From the NCBI RefSeq assembly GCF_003711225.1, contig NZ_CP031030.1, positions 1 to 64,000 on the forward strand: a stretch of DNA of 64,000 bases. Direction: 5' to 3'. The notes under the pieces are model-generated. The model searched no databases. It saw nothing but the letters and a program-made list of their open reading frames with translations, and had not been told where the DNA came from. A program made the translations under genes and the position numbers. The first letter of the stretch is position 1. Each line of letters starts with the position of its first letter. Of this stretch, positions 49,063 to 57,012 are shown piece after piece. The DNA is from Runella sp. SP2 (lineage in GTDB: Bacteria > Bacteroidota > Bacteroidia > Cytophagales > Spirosomataceae).

Positions 49063-51600
49063 ATGAAAAATATTCTCACTCTCGTCATAGTAGCATTGGG
49101 CATGACAGCCGCCCACGCTCAATTTCCAGGTGGTATGCAAGGTGGAGGTGATGGCAATGGCCGCAACCGTAATACCAATACGCAGCAACCTAGCCTCAAT
49201 CTTGAAAGTACAGCTCCCAAAGGTAATTCACGTATTACAGGTTTTGTGATTGATTCTGCTGCTACGCAAGCGGTGGAGTTTGCGAACATTGCGCTCTTCA
49301 GTAAAGCCACAGGCAAGCCCGTAGATGGTACTATGGCCGATGAAAAAGGGAAGTTTACCTTAAAAAGCATCGCTGCTGGTGACTATAAATTGATGATTTC
49401 GTTCATTGGTTTTAAAGACAAAACCATTGACAATATCAAATTAGCAAAAGGACAAGAGCTTGATTTGGCGGTAATTAAACTTAGTCCCGATGTGCGTACC
49501 CTTGCTGAAGTGGTCGTGACGGGTGAAAAGTCAATGATTGAAGAAAAAGTGGATCGCATGGTGTATAACGCCGAAAAAGACCTTACCTCTCGTGGGGGCG
49601 ATGCTGCTGATATTCTTAAAAAAGTACCGATGTTGAGCGTCGATTTGGATGGAAACGTTTCGCTTCGCGGAAGCTCTAATATTCGAGTATTGATTAACAA
49701 CAAACCATCAACAATCGTAGCGAGTAGCATTGCGGATGCCTTGAAAATGATTCCTGCTGACTTGATTAAATCGGTGGAGGTAATCACTTCTCCTTCAGCT
49801 AAATACGATGCCGAAGGTTCTGCAGGTATCATCAATATCATTACCAAAAAATCAACCCTCCAAGGACTTACCCTAAACCTCGATGCTGGGGTAGGGGTGC
49901 GTGGTTCGAACCTTAGTTTAAACGGTAACTACCGCCAAGGAAAATTGGGAATCACGCTCGGTGGTTTTGGACGGATGTTTTACAACAAAGCCGCTACAAC
50001 GCTAGACCAAACGACGATTCAAAACGGCATGTCGTTGTTGACTAAACAATCGACCGACGCGTATGACAATGGCTTGTTTGGACGTTACAACCTCGGATTT
50101 GATTATGATTTGGGAAAAAATCAGTCATTGACGGCGGGCGTGAGCTTTGGTACTCGTAATATGATTCGTAGCCAAGACATGACAAGCAACTTGTTTACCA
50201 ATAACGCATTAACTTCTACGACACTCCGTGATGTAACTACTCGCGACCTTTCAAATAACGTGGATATGAACCTTGATTATATTCGTACGTTCAAAACCCC
50301 AGGGAAAGAGTGGTCGATTTCGACACAATACAGCCGTAGTAATCTTACCAATAACTTCAACGCTGACTTGTTGAGCGAAAGTAGCACTTTGTTGAGTCGT
50401 CAGAAGAACTTGAACTCGAACGTCAACCAAGAGGCGACGATTCAGACTGACTACCAAACGCCAATCAAAGCAAACCAGATGTTTGAAATCGGTGCCAAAA
50501 CCATCATGCGTCAAGTAAATAGCGATTTTAGTTACCAAGTGGCAGGGGCAACGGGTGAGTTTGCATCCGATGCACGTAATCCAAAAGGGTTGCTGAACTA
50601 CAACCAAAACATCGTGGCAGGTTACATGTCTTACACTTACTCTACTGCCAACAAATATACCTTTAAAGTAGGGTCGCGCTATGAATACACAACGATTGAT
50701 GCCCAAGACCAAATTGGCAAAATCAACATTCCTAGCTACGGTAGCTTAGTGCCAAGCATCAATATTTCAAAGAATATTAAAGGAAAAACAACGGTAAAAG
50801 CAGCCTATAACCGCCGTATTCAGCGCCCAGGTTTGCAGCAGTTGAACCCCAATTTTAATGCCGCTAACCCTTTCAACATCAGCATCGGAAATCCGAATTT
50901 AAAGCCTGAATTGACAGATAACTTTGAGTTGGCTTTGAGCACAAGTATCAAGAAAACGTACCTTAACGTTGCAGTGTTTAGTCGCTCGACTAACAATAGC
51001 ATTATGCGTTTGAGTTCGCCTTCTGATACCCTCGCTGGGGCAATTATTACAACCTTTGAAAACATTGGGAAGCAACAAGTAGTAGGTGCCAACATTTTTG
51101 CCAACGTATATCTTACCCCAAAATGGACGTTGAACGGTGGTGTGGATGTGTATTATAACTACTTGGAAGGTAAAATTCAAGGCCTGGATGGAACTTCAAT
51201 CAATACCAATAACTCGGGTGTCGTGATTGGCGGGCGTATCATGTCAAGCCTTTCGCTCAACAAAGGCTGGGCTATACAAGCAAATGGTGGTATGAGAGGA
51301 AACCAAGTGACGCTTCAAGGGGTACAAGGAAGTTTTTACATGTACTCGCTGGGTGTTCGTAAAGAGTTTAACAATAAAAAGGGAAGCCTTGGTTTGGCAA
51401 CAGACAACTTCTTAGGTGGTATGAGAATGAAATCAACTTCGGTGACTCCGATTTTGAATCAAACGATGATCAACAATATTTATAACCAAAACGTCAAGCT
51501 GACATTCAGCTACAAGATTGGTAAAATGAGCTTTGTTGCCCCTAAGAAAACCAAAGGCGTAAGAAACGACGACGTAAAAGAAGGTGGCGATAACAACTAA
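49063..51600 (+). CDS. TonB-dependent-receptor-like outer-membrane barrel with carboxypeptidase-like domain
   Basis: The ATG at 49063 begins MKNILTLVIVALGMTAAHAQ, a signal peptide, giving 845 residues; an upstream extension of the frame is not signal-like. After a Gly-rich linker comes a carboxypeptidase regulatory-like/CarboxypepD_reg domain (ITGFVIDSAATQAVEFANI...FIGFKDK; about 45-135), a plug-like domain (GDAADILKKVPMLSVDLDGNVSLRG...SVEVITSPSAKYDAEGSAGIINIITKK; about 160-270), then an outer-membrane barrel of the OMP_b-brl_3 kind. This is the SusC-unrelated group of TonB-linked barrels with no SusD nearby. Substrate is unknown; iron complexes or peptides are typical. A strong terminator follows. 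Confidence 0.9.
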   Translation: MKNILTLVIVALGMTAAHAQFPGGMQGGGDGNGRNRNTNTQQPSLNLESTAPKGNSRITGFVIDSAATQAVEFANIALFSKATGKPVDGTMADEKGKFTLKSIAAGDYKLMISFIGFKDKTIDNIKLAKGQELDLAVIKLSPDVRTLAEVVVTGEKSMIEEKVDRMVYNAEKDLTSRGGDAADILKKVPMLSVDLDGNVSLRGSSNIRVLINNKPSTIVASSIADALKMIPADLIKSVEVITSPSAKYDAEGSAGIINIITKKSTLQGLTLNLDAGVGVRGSNLSLNGNYRQGKLGITLGGFGRMFYNKAATTLDQTTIQNGMSLLTKQSTDAYDNGLFGRYNLGFDYDLGKNQSLTAGVSFGTRNMIRSQDMTSNLFTNNALTSTTLRDVTTRDLSNNVDMNLDYIRTFKTPGKEWSISTQYSRSNLTNNFNADLLSESSTLLSRQKNLNSNVNQEATIQTDYQTPIKANQMFEIGAKTIMRQVNSDFSYQVAGATGEFASDARNPKGLLNYNQNIVAGYMSYTYSTANKYTFKVGSRYEYTTIDAQDQIGKINIPSYGSLVPSINISKNIKGKTTVKAAYNRRIQRPGLQQLNPNFNAANPFNISIGNPNLKPELTDNFELALSTSIKKTYLNVAVFSRSTNNSIMRLSSPSDTLAGAIITTFENIGKQQVVGANIFANVYLTPKWTLNGGVDVYYNYLEGKIQGLDGTSINTNNSGVVIGGRIMSSLSLNKGWAIQANGGMRGNQVTLQGVQGSFYMYSLGVRKEFNNKKGSLGLATDNFLGGMRMKSTSVTPILNQTMINNIYNQNVKLTFSYKIGKMSFVAPKKTKGVRNDDVKEGGDNN

Positions 51601-51641
51601 GCCCCTTACTTTCAAAGAAAAGTAGATAGATAGAGTGAATA

Positions 51642-51675
51642 AGACAAACGGCGAGCAACTGCTCGCCGTTTGTCT
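51642..51675 (+). terminator. Strong terminator after the barrel gene
   Basis: Perfect 16-bp arms (agacaaacggcgagca at 51642-51657 and tgctcgccgtttgtct at 51660-51675) surround a two-base loop. A TTTG run follows. The remaining gap to 51812 shows no gene. Confidence 0.85.
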
Positions 51676-51811
51676 TTGTATCATTTTGGTACAAAAATGA
51701 TTTTCAACTATTTTGAAAACTTCTAAATTGAAAATTATTTGTAAATGCCGAGCAACACTTAAAAGAAAGCATACGTAATGTTGAGTAAATGACCAACCAA
51801 TAGTTCAACAC

Positions 51812-52324
51812 ATGGAACGCTATTCGCGCTATCAATTTTTAAAGTCAATGGGTTTTAAGGGGGCTGCACTGATGGCATTAATGACCTCTTGTATTCGGGA
51901 GGAGGATACCTACGTAGAAGCCCTGTCGGTTAACCCCAATTCGAGTACTGGGACCAGCACTGGAACAGGTACGGGCACTGGAAGTGCAACAGGTTCAACG
52001 ACTGACCTCAGCACCATTACCAATCGGCTTCTTACCATCGACCTTACTGCTACGGCCAACGCCGCGCTGAAAACAGTAGGTGGGTATCTTGTTAAGAGTG
52101 GGATTGTGGTGGCGCAGTCGAGCGCAGGAGTGTATGTTGCGGCGACCCAAACTTGTACGCATGAACCCAAAAAGAAAATCATTTTTAACAAAACAGAGTA
52201 CTATTGCACCGACCACGGCGCGCGTTTTGACCTTACGGGTAAGGGCTTAAACAGTTTTGGTAGTAAGGGTCTTACAGTTTACAAAACCGCTACCGATGGT
52301 ACAACCCTTGTTGTTTATAGTTAG
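51812..52324 (+). CDS. Exported Rieske [2Fe-2S] protein
   Basis: The 170-residue protein has an N-terminal lipoprotein-like signal (SMGFKGAALMALMTSC, Cys about 27), a Thr/Gly/Ser-rich linker (about 48-70) and a Rieske domain with CTH (C-x-H) and CTDHGARFDLTGKG (C-x2-H). Both Cys and both His ligands are present. It would carry electrons on the outer face of the cytoplasmic membrane or in the periplasm. The signal has a single Arg (SRYQFLK) where a Tat signal has two. It leads into a redox-related gene group (thioredoxin-like, ApbE). Confidence 0.9.
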   Translation: MERYSRYQFLKSMGFKGAALMALMTSCIREEDTYVEALSVNPNSSTGTSTGTGTGTGSATGSTTDLSTITNRLLTIDLTATANAALKTVGGYLVKSGIVVAQSSAGVYVAATQTCTHEPKKKIIFNKTEYYCTDHGARFDLTGKGLNSFGSKGLTVYKTATDGTTLVVYS

Positions 52325-52348
52325 TCAAACTTTCTTCCTCTATTAACC

Positions 52349-52792
52349 ATGAAATTTATCACGTCACTTCTCATCAGCACATTGTGGCTGGCCGCTCCGC
52401 AATGGGGCAATGATTTTTCTAAGGCGCAAAATGAAGCCAATCAAAACCATAGGTATATTTTACTAAACTTCTGTGGGTCAGATTGGTGCGGGCCTTGTAT
52501 TAAGTTAAAGAAAGATATTTTTGAATCCGCTGATTTTGAACAATATGCGTCTCAACATTTGGTGTTGGTAAGAGCTGATTTTCCCCGTCAAAAAAAGAAT
52601 CAGCTTGACGCAAAACAAACCTCTCACAATGAATCGTTGGCCGAGAAATACAATCAACAAGGTAAATTCCCGCTGACTGTATTGCTTGACGGTAATGGGA
52701 AAGTGGTCAAAGAATGGGAGGGATACCCAGCATCAATGAGTACCCAGTCGCTCATCAATGATATTGATGGCTTGATTAACAGCAAACAATAA
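52349..52792 (+). CDS. Thioredoxin-fold protein (thioredoxin_7-like)
   Basis: The 147-residue protein has a weak signal peptide (MKFITSLLISTLWLAAPQWG) and a thioredoxin fold with the active-site WCGPC in GSDWCGPCIKLKKDIF. PLTVLLDGNGKVVKEWEGY supplies the cis-Pro and following strand. It probably reduces or exchanges disulfides in the periplasm. It lies 24 bases after the Rieske gene and 13 bases before the ApbE gene. It may maintain cysteines of the DUF4266 lipoprotein (CGC near its C-terminus) in this group. Confidence 0.92.
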   Translation: MKFITSLLISTLWLAAPQWGNDFSKAQNEANQNHRYILLNFCGSDWCGPCIKLKKDIFESADFEQYASQHLVLVRADFPRQKKNQLDAKQTSHNESLAEKYNQQGKFPLTVLLDGNGKVVKEWEGYPASMSTQSLINDIDGLINSKQ

Positions 52793-52805
52793 ACGCCGCC
52801 CTTTT

Positions 52806-53732
52806 TTGAAAACCTTGCACAAACGCGTATGCCGATTGATGGGCAATCGTTTCGAAATCAGCGCTGTATCAGAAGATGAAACTTGGGCGCAAGCGCGGAT
52901 TGATGAAGCAGTAGCTGAAATTCAACGGATTGAAGCGCTTTTTACTACCTTCAACGATAAGAGCCAGACCAATCTAATCAATGCCAACGCAGGAATTTCG
53001 CCCGTAAAAGTAAATCGAGAGGTGTTTGAATTAGTAAAGCGTTCGCTGCGAATCTCGGAGGTTACCCAAGGAGCTTTTGATATTACGTACGGGTCGATTG
53101 ATAAGAGTTTGTGGAATTTTGATACCCAAATGACGGCCTTACCCGACCCCAAAACCGCCCGCCAAATGGTGCGCCTTATCAATTACCGCAATGTGATTTT
53201 GGACGAAGCAGAAGGTAGCGTCTTTTTGAGAGAGAAAGGAATGCGTATAGGTTTTGGCGGTATAGGCAAAGGCTACGCCGCCGAAATGGCCAAAAGGCTG
53301 ATGATACAACGAGGCGTTGAAAACGGAATCGTGAATGCGTCGGGGGACTTAACCACTTGGGGGGCTCAGCCCAACGGCGAACCTTGGACGATTGGAATCG
53401 CTCATCCCGATGCCAAAGAGCAACCTTTTTCGTACTTCAACATCAGCAACATTTCAGTCGCCACTTCGGGAAATTACGAGAAATATGTAATGATTGGTGG
53501 GAAGAAATATTCGCATACAATTGACCCCAAAACGGGCTTGCCCGTATCAGGGATTAAAAGTGTGACGATTATTTGCCCCAACGCCGAAATTGCAGATGCT
53601 ATGGCCACGCCCGTAACTGTGATGGGCGTCCGAGTTGGGTTAGATTTAATTAACCAAATGCAAGGAATGGCCTGCATCATTATTGATGATACAAATCGTG
53701 TGTTTACCTCAAAAAATATCAACATCAGTTAA
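52806..53732 (+). CDS. apbE: FAD:protein FMN transferase (ApbE)
   Basis: The 308-residue protein starts at a TTG (52806) that gives KTLHKRVCRLMGNRFEI, and the MG(T/N)xFEI block is the normal beginning of ApbE; the ATG at 52839 is an alternative. Further motifs are FNDKSQTNLINAN, GAFDITYGS, GFGGIGKGYAAEMAK (Mg/FAD region), NASGDLTTWG, SGNYEKYVMIGGKKYSHTIDPKTG and ADAMATPVTVMG. ApbE transfers FMN from FAD covalently to Thr/Ser of target proteins outside the cytoplasm, in the motif DxxSGA(T/S). No own lipoprotein signal is visible. It directly precedes a small lipoprotein that carries a similar motif. Confidence 0.94.
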   Translation: MKTLHKRVCRLMGNRFEISAVSEDETWAQARIDEAVAEIQRIEALFTTFNDKSQTNLINANAGISPVKVNREVFELVKRSLRISEVTQGAFDITYGSIDKSLWNFDTQMTALPDPKTARQMVRLINYRNVILDEAEGSVFLREKGMRIGFGGIGKGYAAEMAKRLMIQRGVENGIVNASGDLTTWGAQPNGEPWTIGIAHPDAKEQPFSYFNISNISVATSGNYEKYVMIGGKKYSHTIDPKTGLPVSGIKSVTIICPNAEIADAMATPVTVMGVRVGLDLINQMQGMACIIIDDTNRVFTSKNINIS

Positions 53733-53752
53733 TCATAGACTGATAAATTCCA

Positions 53753-53974
53753 ATGAAAAACCAACTAAAAAACGGGTTCTTCTTCGCTGCGGTTGTGGGA
53801 AGTATGACCTCTTGCGTGACGGTGAAAGAATACCAAAAGAGCCGTATCAATGACTCCGAAATGGAGTTGTCGGCCCGGAAGTCTGAAAAGTTTGAGCAAA
53901 GTTTCTACCTCTATCGGGAGGGTGCTTCAGGAGCCAATGGTGGCAAAAGCGGCGGTGGCTGCGGATGTAATTAG
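53753..53974 (+). CDS. DUF4266 small lipoprotein, possible ApbE target
   Basis: The 73-residue product has a lipoprotein signal (FFFAAVVGSMTSC, Cys 21), a short charged middle (KEYQKSRINDSEMEL) and a Gly/Cys-rich C-terminus ending GGGCGCN. It matches the DUF4266 family as I recall it. EGASGAN at residues 56-62 resembles the flavinylation motif D-x-x-S-G-A-(S/T), with Glu for Asp and Asn for Ser/Thr. Since it sits 20 bases behind apbE, it is a good candidate for covalent FMN at Ser59. That is inference from a partial match. The two closing Cys could bind metal or form disulfides with the thioredoxin. Confidence 0.82.
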   Translation: MKNQLKNGFFFAAVVGSMTSCVTVKEYQKSRINDSEMELSARKSEKFEQSFYLYREGASGANGGKSGGGCGCN

Positions 53975-54012
53975 CGTATTTTCTACCTATGTATCTTTCA
54001 TCGTAAATTTTA

Positions 54013-55215
54013 ATGAAAAAAATCATCATCAGTGTAGGGCTGCTTGCGGGGCTGCTTCGGGGAGGGTATGCTCAATCCGAAAAAGACACCTACGAAAAGC
54101 GTAAACTCAAAATTGACGAAGTAAACTTGGTAAGTAGCTATTACGGACAAGATGGCAATAACTCTGCCGTGACGGGTGGGATAGGTACCGAAAAATTAGG
54201 CGATTTTGCCAATTCGATTGATTTGAAATTGTCGTTTATTGACCGAAAAAGCCGTCAACACAGCATCGTGGCCGATTTCAACATCGACCATTATACTTCC
54301 GCTTCCTCCGATAATATCGACCCGTTGACAGTTTCTTCGGCCTCGCGCAGCGATACGCACGTCTATCCGTCGCTTTCGTGGAGCATGAAAGACGATGCCA
54401 CGCATACTACAAGGGGTATTAGTTATTCATATTCGACCGAATACGACTATCAATCGCACGGGATAAACCTTAGTTTTTCTAAGTCATCGAAAGACAATAA
54501 CCGTGAGTTCAGCCTAAAAGCAGGGGCGTTTTTTGATACTTGGACGGCGATTCTTCCCTCTGAACTACGCCCATCGGGTTACGGTTCGGCCGCCGAAGGA
54601 GATCGTGACCCCGTGGCTTATAAACCTCGAAATTCGTACAATTTAGCGCTGTCGCTTTCGCAGGTCGTCAATAAACGTTTGCAAGTATTGTTTACAGTAG
54701 AGCCTTCTTTTCAGCAGGGGCTGCTCAGTACGCCATATCACCGAGTATATTTTACGAATGGTTCACATACGGTAGAAAAACTACCTGGAAGCCGTTTTAA
54801 ACTCCCCGTGGGAGCACGTATCAGTTACTTTGCAGGCGACCGCCTTATTTTGCGTGGGTTTTATCGGTTCTACAACGATGATTGGGGAATGACGGCCCAT
54901 ACTGTCAACGTAGAAGCTTCGTATAAAGTCAGTCCATTTTTCTCGGTTAGTCCGTTTTATCGGTTTAGTAACCAAACCGCCGTGCGTTACTTCAAACCGT
55001 ACGCCCAGCACCAAGCTACCGATACATATTATACCAGCGACTATGATATTTCGGGTTTTACCAGTCATTTCGTAGGCATGGGACTTCGGTTTGCGCCTCC
55101 AGGGGGTATGTTTGGAATAAAACACTGGAATACCATTGAGGTGCGTTATGGGCATTATATGCGTAGTACAGGAATGGTCGGCAACAGCATTACGCTGGCA
55201 ATGAAGTTGAAGTAA
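54013..55215 (+). CDS. DUF3570 outer-membrane protein
   Basis: The 400-residue protein has a signal peptide (MKKIIISVGLLAGLLRGGYAQ) followed by beta-strands of a barrel (LKLSFIDRKSRQHSIVADFN, VYPSLSWSMKDD) ending in a hydrophobic strand (NSITLAMKLK). The segment DTWTAILPSELR and the overall length fit the DUF3570 family. It is the last gene in a Rieske-thioredoxin-ApbE-DUF4266-DUF3570 order. A barrel next to a possibly flavinylated lipoprotein suggests an envelope redox or transport complex. It ends at a terminator. Confidence 0.88.
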   Translation: MKKIIISVGLLAGLLRGGYAQSEKDTYEKRKLKIDEVNLVSSYYGQDGNNSAVTGGIGTEKLGDFANSIDLKLSFIDRKSRQHSIVADFNIDHYTSASSDNIDPLTVSSASRSDTHVYPSLSWSMKDDATHTTRGISYSYSTEYDYQSHGINLSFSKSSKDNNREFSLKAGAFFDTWTAILPSELRPSGYGSAAEGDRDPVAYKPRNSYNLALSLSQVVNKRLQVLFTVEPSFQQGLLSTPYHRVYFTNGSHTVEKLPGSRFKLPVGARISYFAGDRLILRGFYRFYNDDWGMTAHTVNVEASYKVSPFFSVSPFYRFSNQTAVRYFKPYAQHQATDTYYTSDYDISGFTSHFVGMGLRFAPPGGMFGIKHWNTIEVRYGHYMRSTGMVGNSITLAMKLK

Positions 55216-55245
55216 AAGTAGGTTTCCGTTTTTATACCTTAGTAG

Positions 55246-55273
55246 CCCCGATGCTTTTTTGTCGGGGTTTTTT
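55246..55273 (+). terminator. Terminator after the DUF3570 gene
   Basis: Arms ccccga (55246-55251) and tcgggg (55262-55267) pair, followed by six T. It ends the redox gene group about 30 bases after the stop codon. Confidence 0.75.
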
Positions 55274-55306
55274 GTTTTGTGCCCCAGCTTGAGGAGGTTA
55301 ATAAAC

Positions 55307-55336
55307 AAAAAAGCCTCTCAATTGCTTGAGAGGCTT
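55307..55336 (-). terminator. Terminator of the tRNA-Gln transcript
   Basis: Arms aagcctctcaa (55311-55321) and ttgagaggctt (55326-55336) form an 11-bp stem; on the minus strand it is followed by a T-run (the plus-strand A-run at 55307-55312). It begins four bases after the tRNA 3' end. Confidence 0.85.
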
Positions 55337-55339
55337 CGG

Positions 55340-55410
55340 TTGGCGGACAAGGACTCGAACCCTGAATAAAAGAACCAAAATCTTCTGTGTTACCATTACA
55401 CCATCCACCA
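55340..55410 (-). tRNA. tRNA-Gln (anticodon UUG)
   Basis: The minus strand reads a cloverleaf of 71 nt. The acceptor is TGGTGGA with TCCGCCA, the D stem GTGT/ACAC, the anticodon stem GAAGA/TCTTT around TTTTGGT (anticodon TTG), and the T arm CAGGG-TTCGAGT-CCTTG. The discriminator is A and CCA is not encoded. A terminator follows directly. Confidence 0.92.
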
Positions 55411-55546
55411 ATTCCGTTTTGGTGGTGCAAAAGTACGGCTTTCTTGGTTACGTGTCAAGCGTTTTTTGGAAAAAAAATGAGAATAAATTTTTCAAAAAAT
55501 GCCTTTTGCTTGATATTCAGCGATTTTGTGCGAATATTTTTTTTGA

Positions 55547-56422
55547 CTAAACCGCCGCTGTTGCTGCTTCTGGAGCGATTTTTTTAACCAATCCTTGAAG
55601 AACTTTACCTGGTCCACATTCCACAAACTCGGTTGCGCCATCTGCTACCATGTTTTTCACCGACTGCGTCCAGCGTACTGGAGCCGTGAGCTGTGAAATG
55701 AGGTTGGCTTTGATTGTTGCAACGTCGGTAGCAGCTTGGGCGTTTACGTTTTGGTAAATAGGGCAACGTGGTTCGGTGAATTGCGTGTTTTCAATGGCCG
55801 CCGCCAATTCTTCGCGGGCAGGCTCCATCAGTGGTGAGTGGAATGCGCCACCTACAGGAAGTGGTAATACGCGTTTTGCACCTGCTTCTTTGAGCTTTTC
55901 ACCAGCCAAACGAACCCCTTCGTGTGAACCTGAGATAACTACTTGGCCTGGGCAGTTGAAGTTGGCCGCTACCACGACTTCACCTTCTACCGAAGCGCAA
56001 ATTTGTTCGATTTTTTCGTCGTCAAGTCCAAGTACGGCTGCCATGGTCGATGGCGTTAGCTCACAGGCGCGTTGCATGGCAGCCGCACGCTGAGCGACCA
56101 ACCGAAGGGCGTCGTCGAACAACAACGCACCTGCTGCTACCAGAGCAGAAAATTCACCAAGCGAGTGACCTGCTACCATCTCGGGCGCAAAATCGGCGAC
56201 AGTCGAAGCTAAAATAACGGAGTGCAGAAAAATCGCAGGTTGAGTAACGTTGGTTTGTTTGAGTTCTTCGTCGGTTCCTTCAAACATGACCTTGGTTATC
56301 TCAAATCCTAAAATTTCGTTGGCTTTATCGAAGAGCGCGCGCGCTTGAGCATTGTTTTCGTAGAGGTCTTTGCCCATGCCGCTAAACTGCGAACCTTGGC
56401 CAGGAAATACGTATGCTTTCAT
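55547..56422 (-). CDS. fabD: Malonyl-CoA:ACP transacylase
   Basis: The 291-residue protein has FPGQGSQFSGMG at residues 6-17, the nucleophile Ser87 in GHSLGE, and QRAAAMQRA and GGAFHSPLM motifs including the catalytic His. It transfers malonyl groups from CoA to acyl carrier protein for fatty-acid synthesis in the cytoplasm. No other fab gene lies beside it here. The C-terminal Ala-rich tail (PEAATAAV) is normal. It is transcribed away from the DCC-family gene, with a 95-base gap. Confidence 0.96.
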   Translation of the reverse strand: MKAYVFPGQGSQFSGMGKDLYENNAQARALFDKANEILGFEITKVMFEGTDEELKQTNVTQPAIFLHSVILASTVADFAPEMVAGHSLGEFSALVAAGALLFDDALRLVAQRAAAMQRACELTPSTMAAVLGLDDEKIEQICASVEGEVVVAANFNCPGQVVISGSHEGVRLAGEKLKEAGAKRVLPLPVGGAFHSPLMEPAREELAAAIENTQFTEPRCPIYQNVNAQAATDVATIKANLISQLTAPVRWTQSVKNMVADGATEFVECGPGKVLQGLVKKIAPEAATAAV

Positions 56423-56517
56423 TGATTTTTAGAAGCCCTCCGCCCCCAAGAGGGAGTTTAGTTTGATCGTTGAATGGGGCAATGCGAGTGCAAACATACA
56501 AGGCTTGCCCCAAACTA

Positions 56518-56907
56518 TCAAACAATAAACAAGGAGCGTTCTTCGGGAGTAGGAATGCGGCAACTTTCTGATTTTCCAAAAATTCGGTAGCGGTTACGGG
56601 CAACAAGCCCATAGACTGCGTCTCGAATAAAGCGGGGAAGGAAAATAAAGCCATACAACCATGACCAGCCTTTGAGATAACGGGCAATTTCTAAGGCCGC
56701 TGTTGACTTCTGGTAGAGTTTTCCGTTGCGGAGCAGAAGGATGGTGCTCAATTCAACCGTTGAGTATCCATTTTCTTGAAGCGTTTTTTGTCCTAATTCG
56801 GATTGAAGCGATGCGAAACGATAACGACGTGCCGAATCATGATCAATGACAAAATTCACACTGGCATTGCAAAAATTACATACTCCATCAAAGAAAATAA
56901 TATCCAT
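56518..56907 (-). CDS. DCC-family thiol-disulfide oxidoreductase (DUF393)
   Basis: The 129-residue protein begins MDIIFFDGVCNFCNASVNFVI with the DGxCxxC motif of the DCC family. The remaining helices (ARRYRFASLQSELGQ, RYLKGWSWLYGFIFLPRFIRD) also match. These cytoplasmic or membrane-associated proteins are predicted to form thiol-disulfide exchange enzymes; few have been characterised. It lies between fabD and the gliding-associated gene on the same strand, with no close overlap. Confidence 0.9.
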   Translation of the reverse strand: MDIIFFDGVCNFCNASVNFVIDHDSARRYRFASLQSELGQKTLQENGYSTVELSTILLLRNGKLYQKSTAALEIARYLKGWSWLYGFIFLPRFIRDAVYGLVARNRYRIFGKSESCRIPTPEERSLFIV

Positions 56908-56962
56908 TAGAAAAAAGTGTCGAATGGGTGAATGACGAGTGTCGAATTGAAGGTTTTGGTTG

Positions 56963-57002
56963 AAGCCTATGAAGCTTTAGTTTTCTACAACTTCATAGGC
57001 TT
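56963..57002. terminator. Hairpin terminator at the end of the gliding-associated gene
   Basis: Arms aagcctatgaag (56963-56974) and cttcataggctt (56991-57002) form a 12-bp stem with a 16-nt loop. It is ten bases downstream of the minus-strand stop codon of the CHU_C gene. Confidence 0.7.
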
Positions 57003-57012
57003 TGTCATAATC

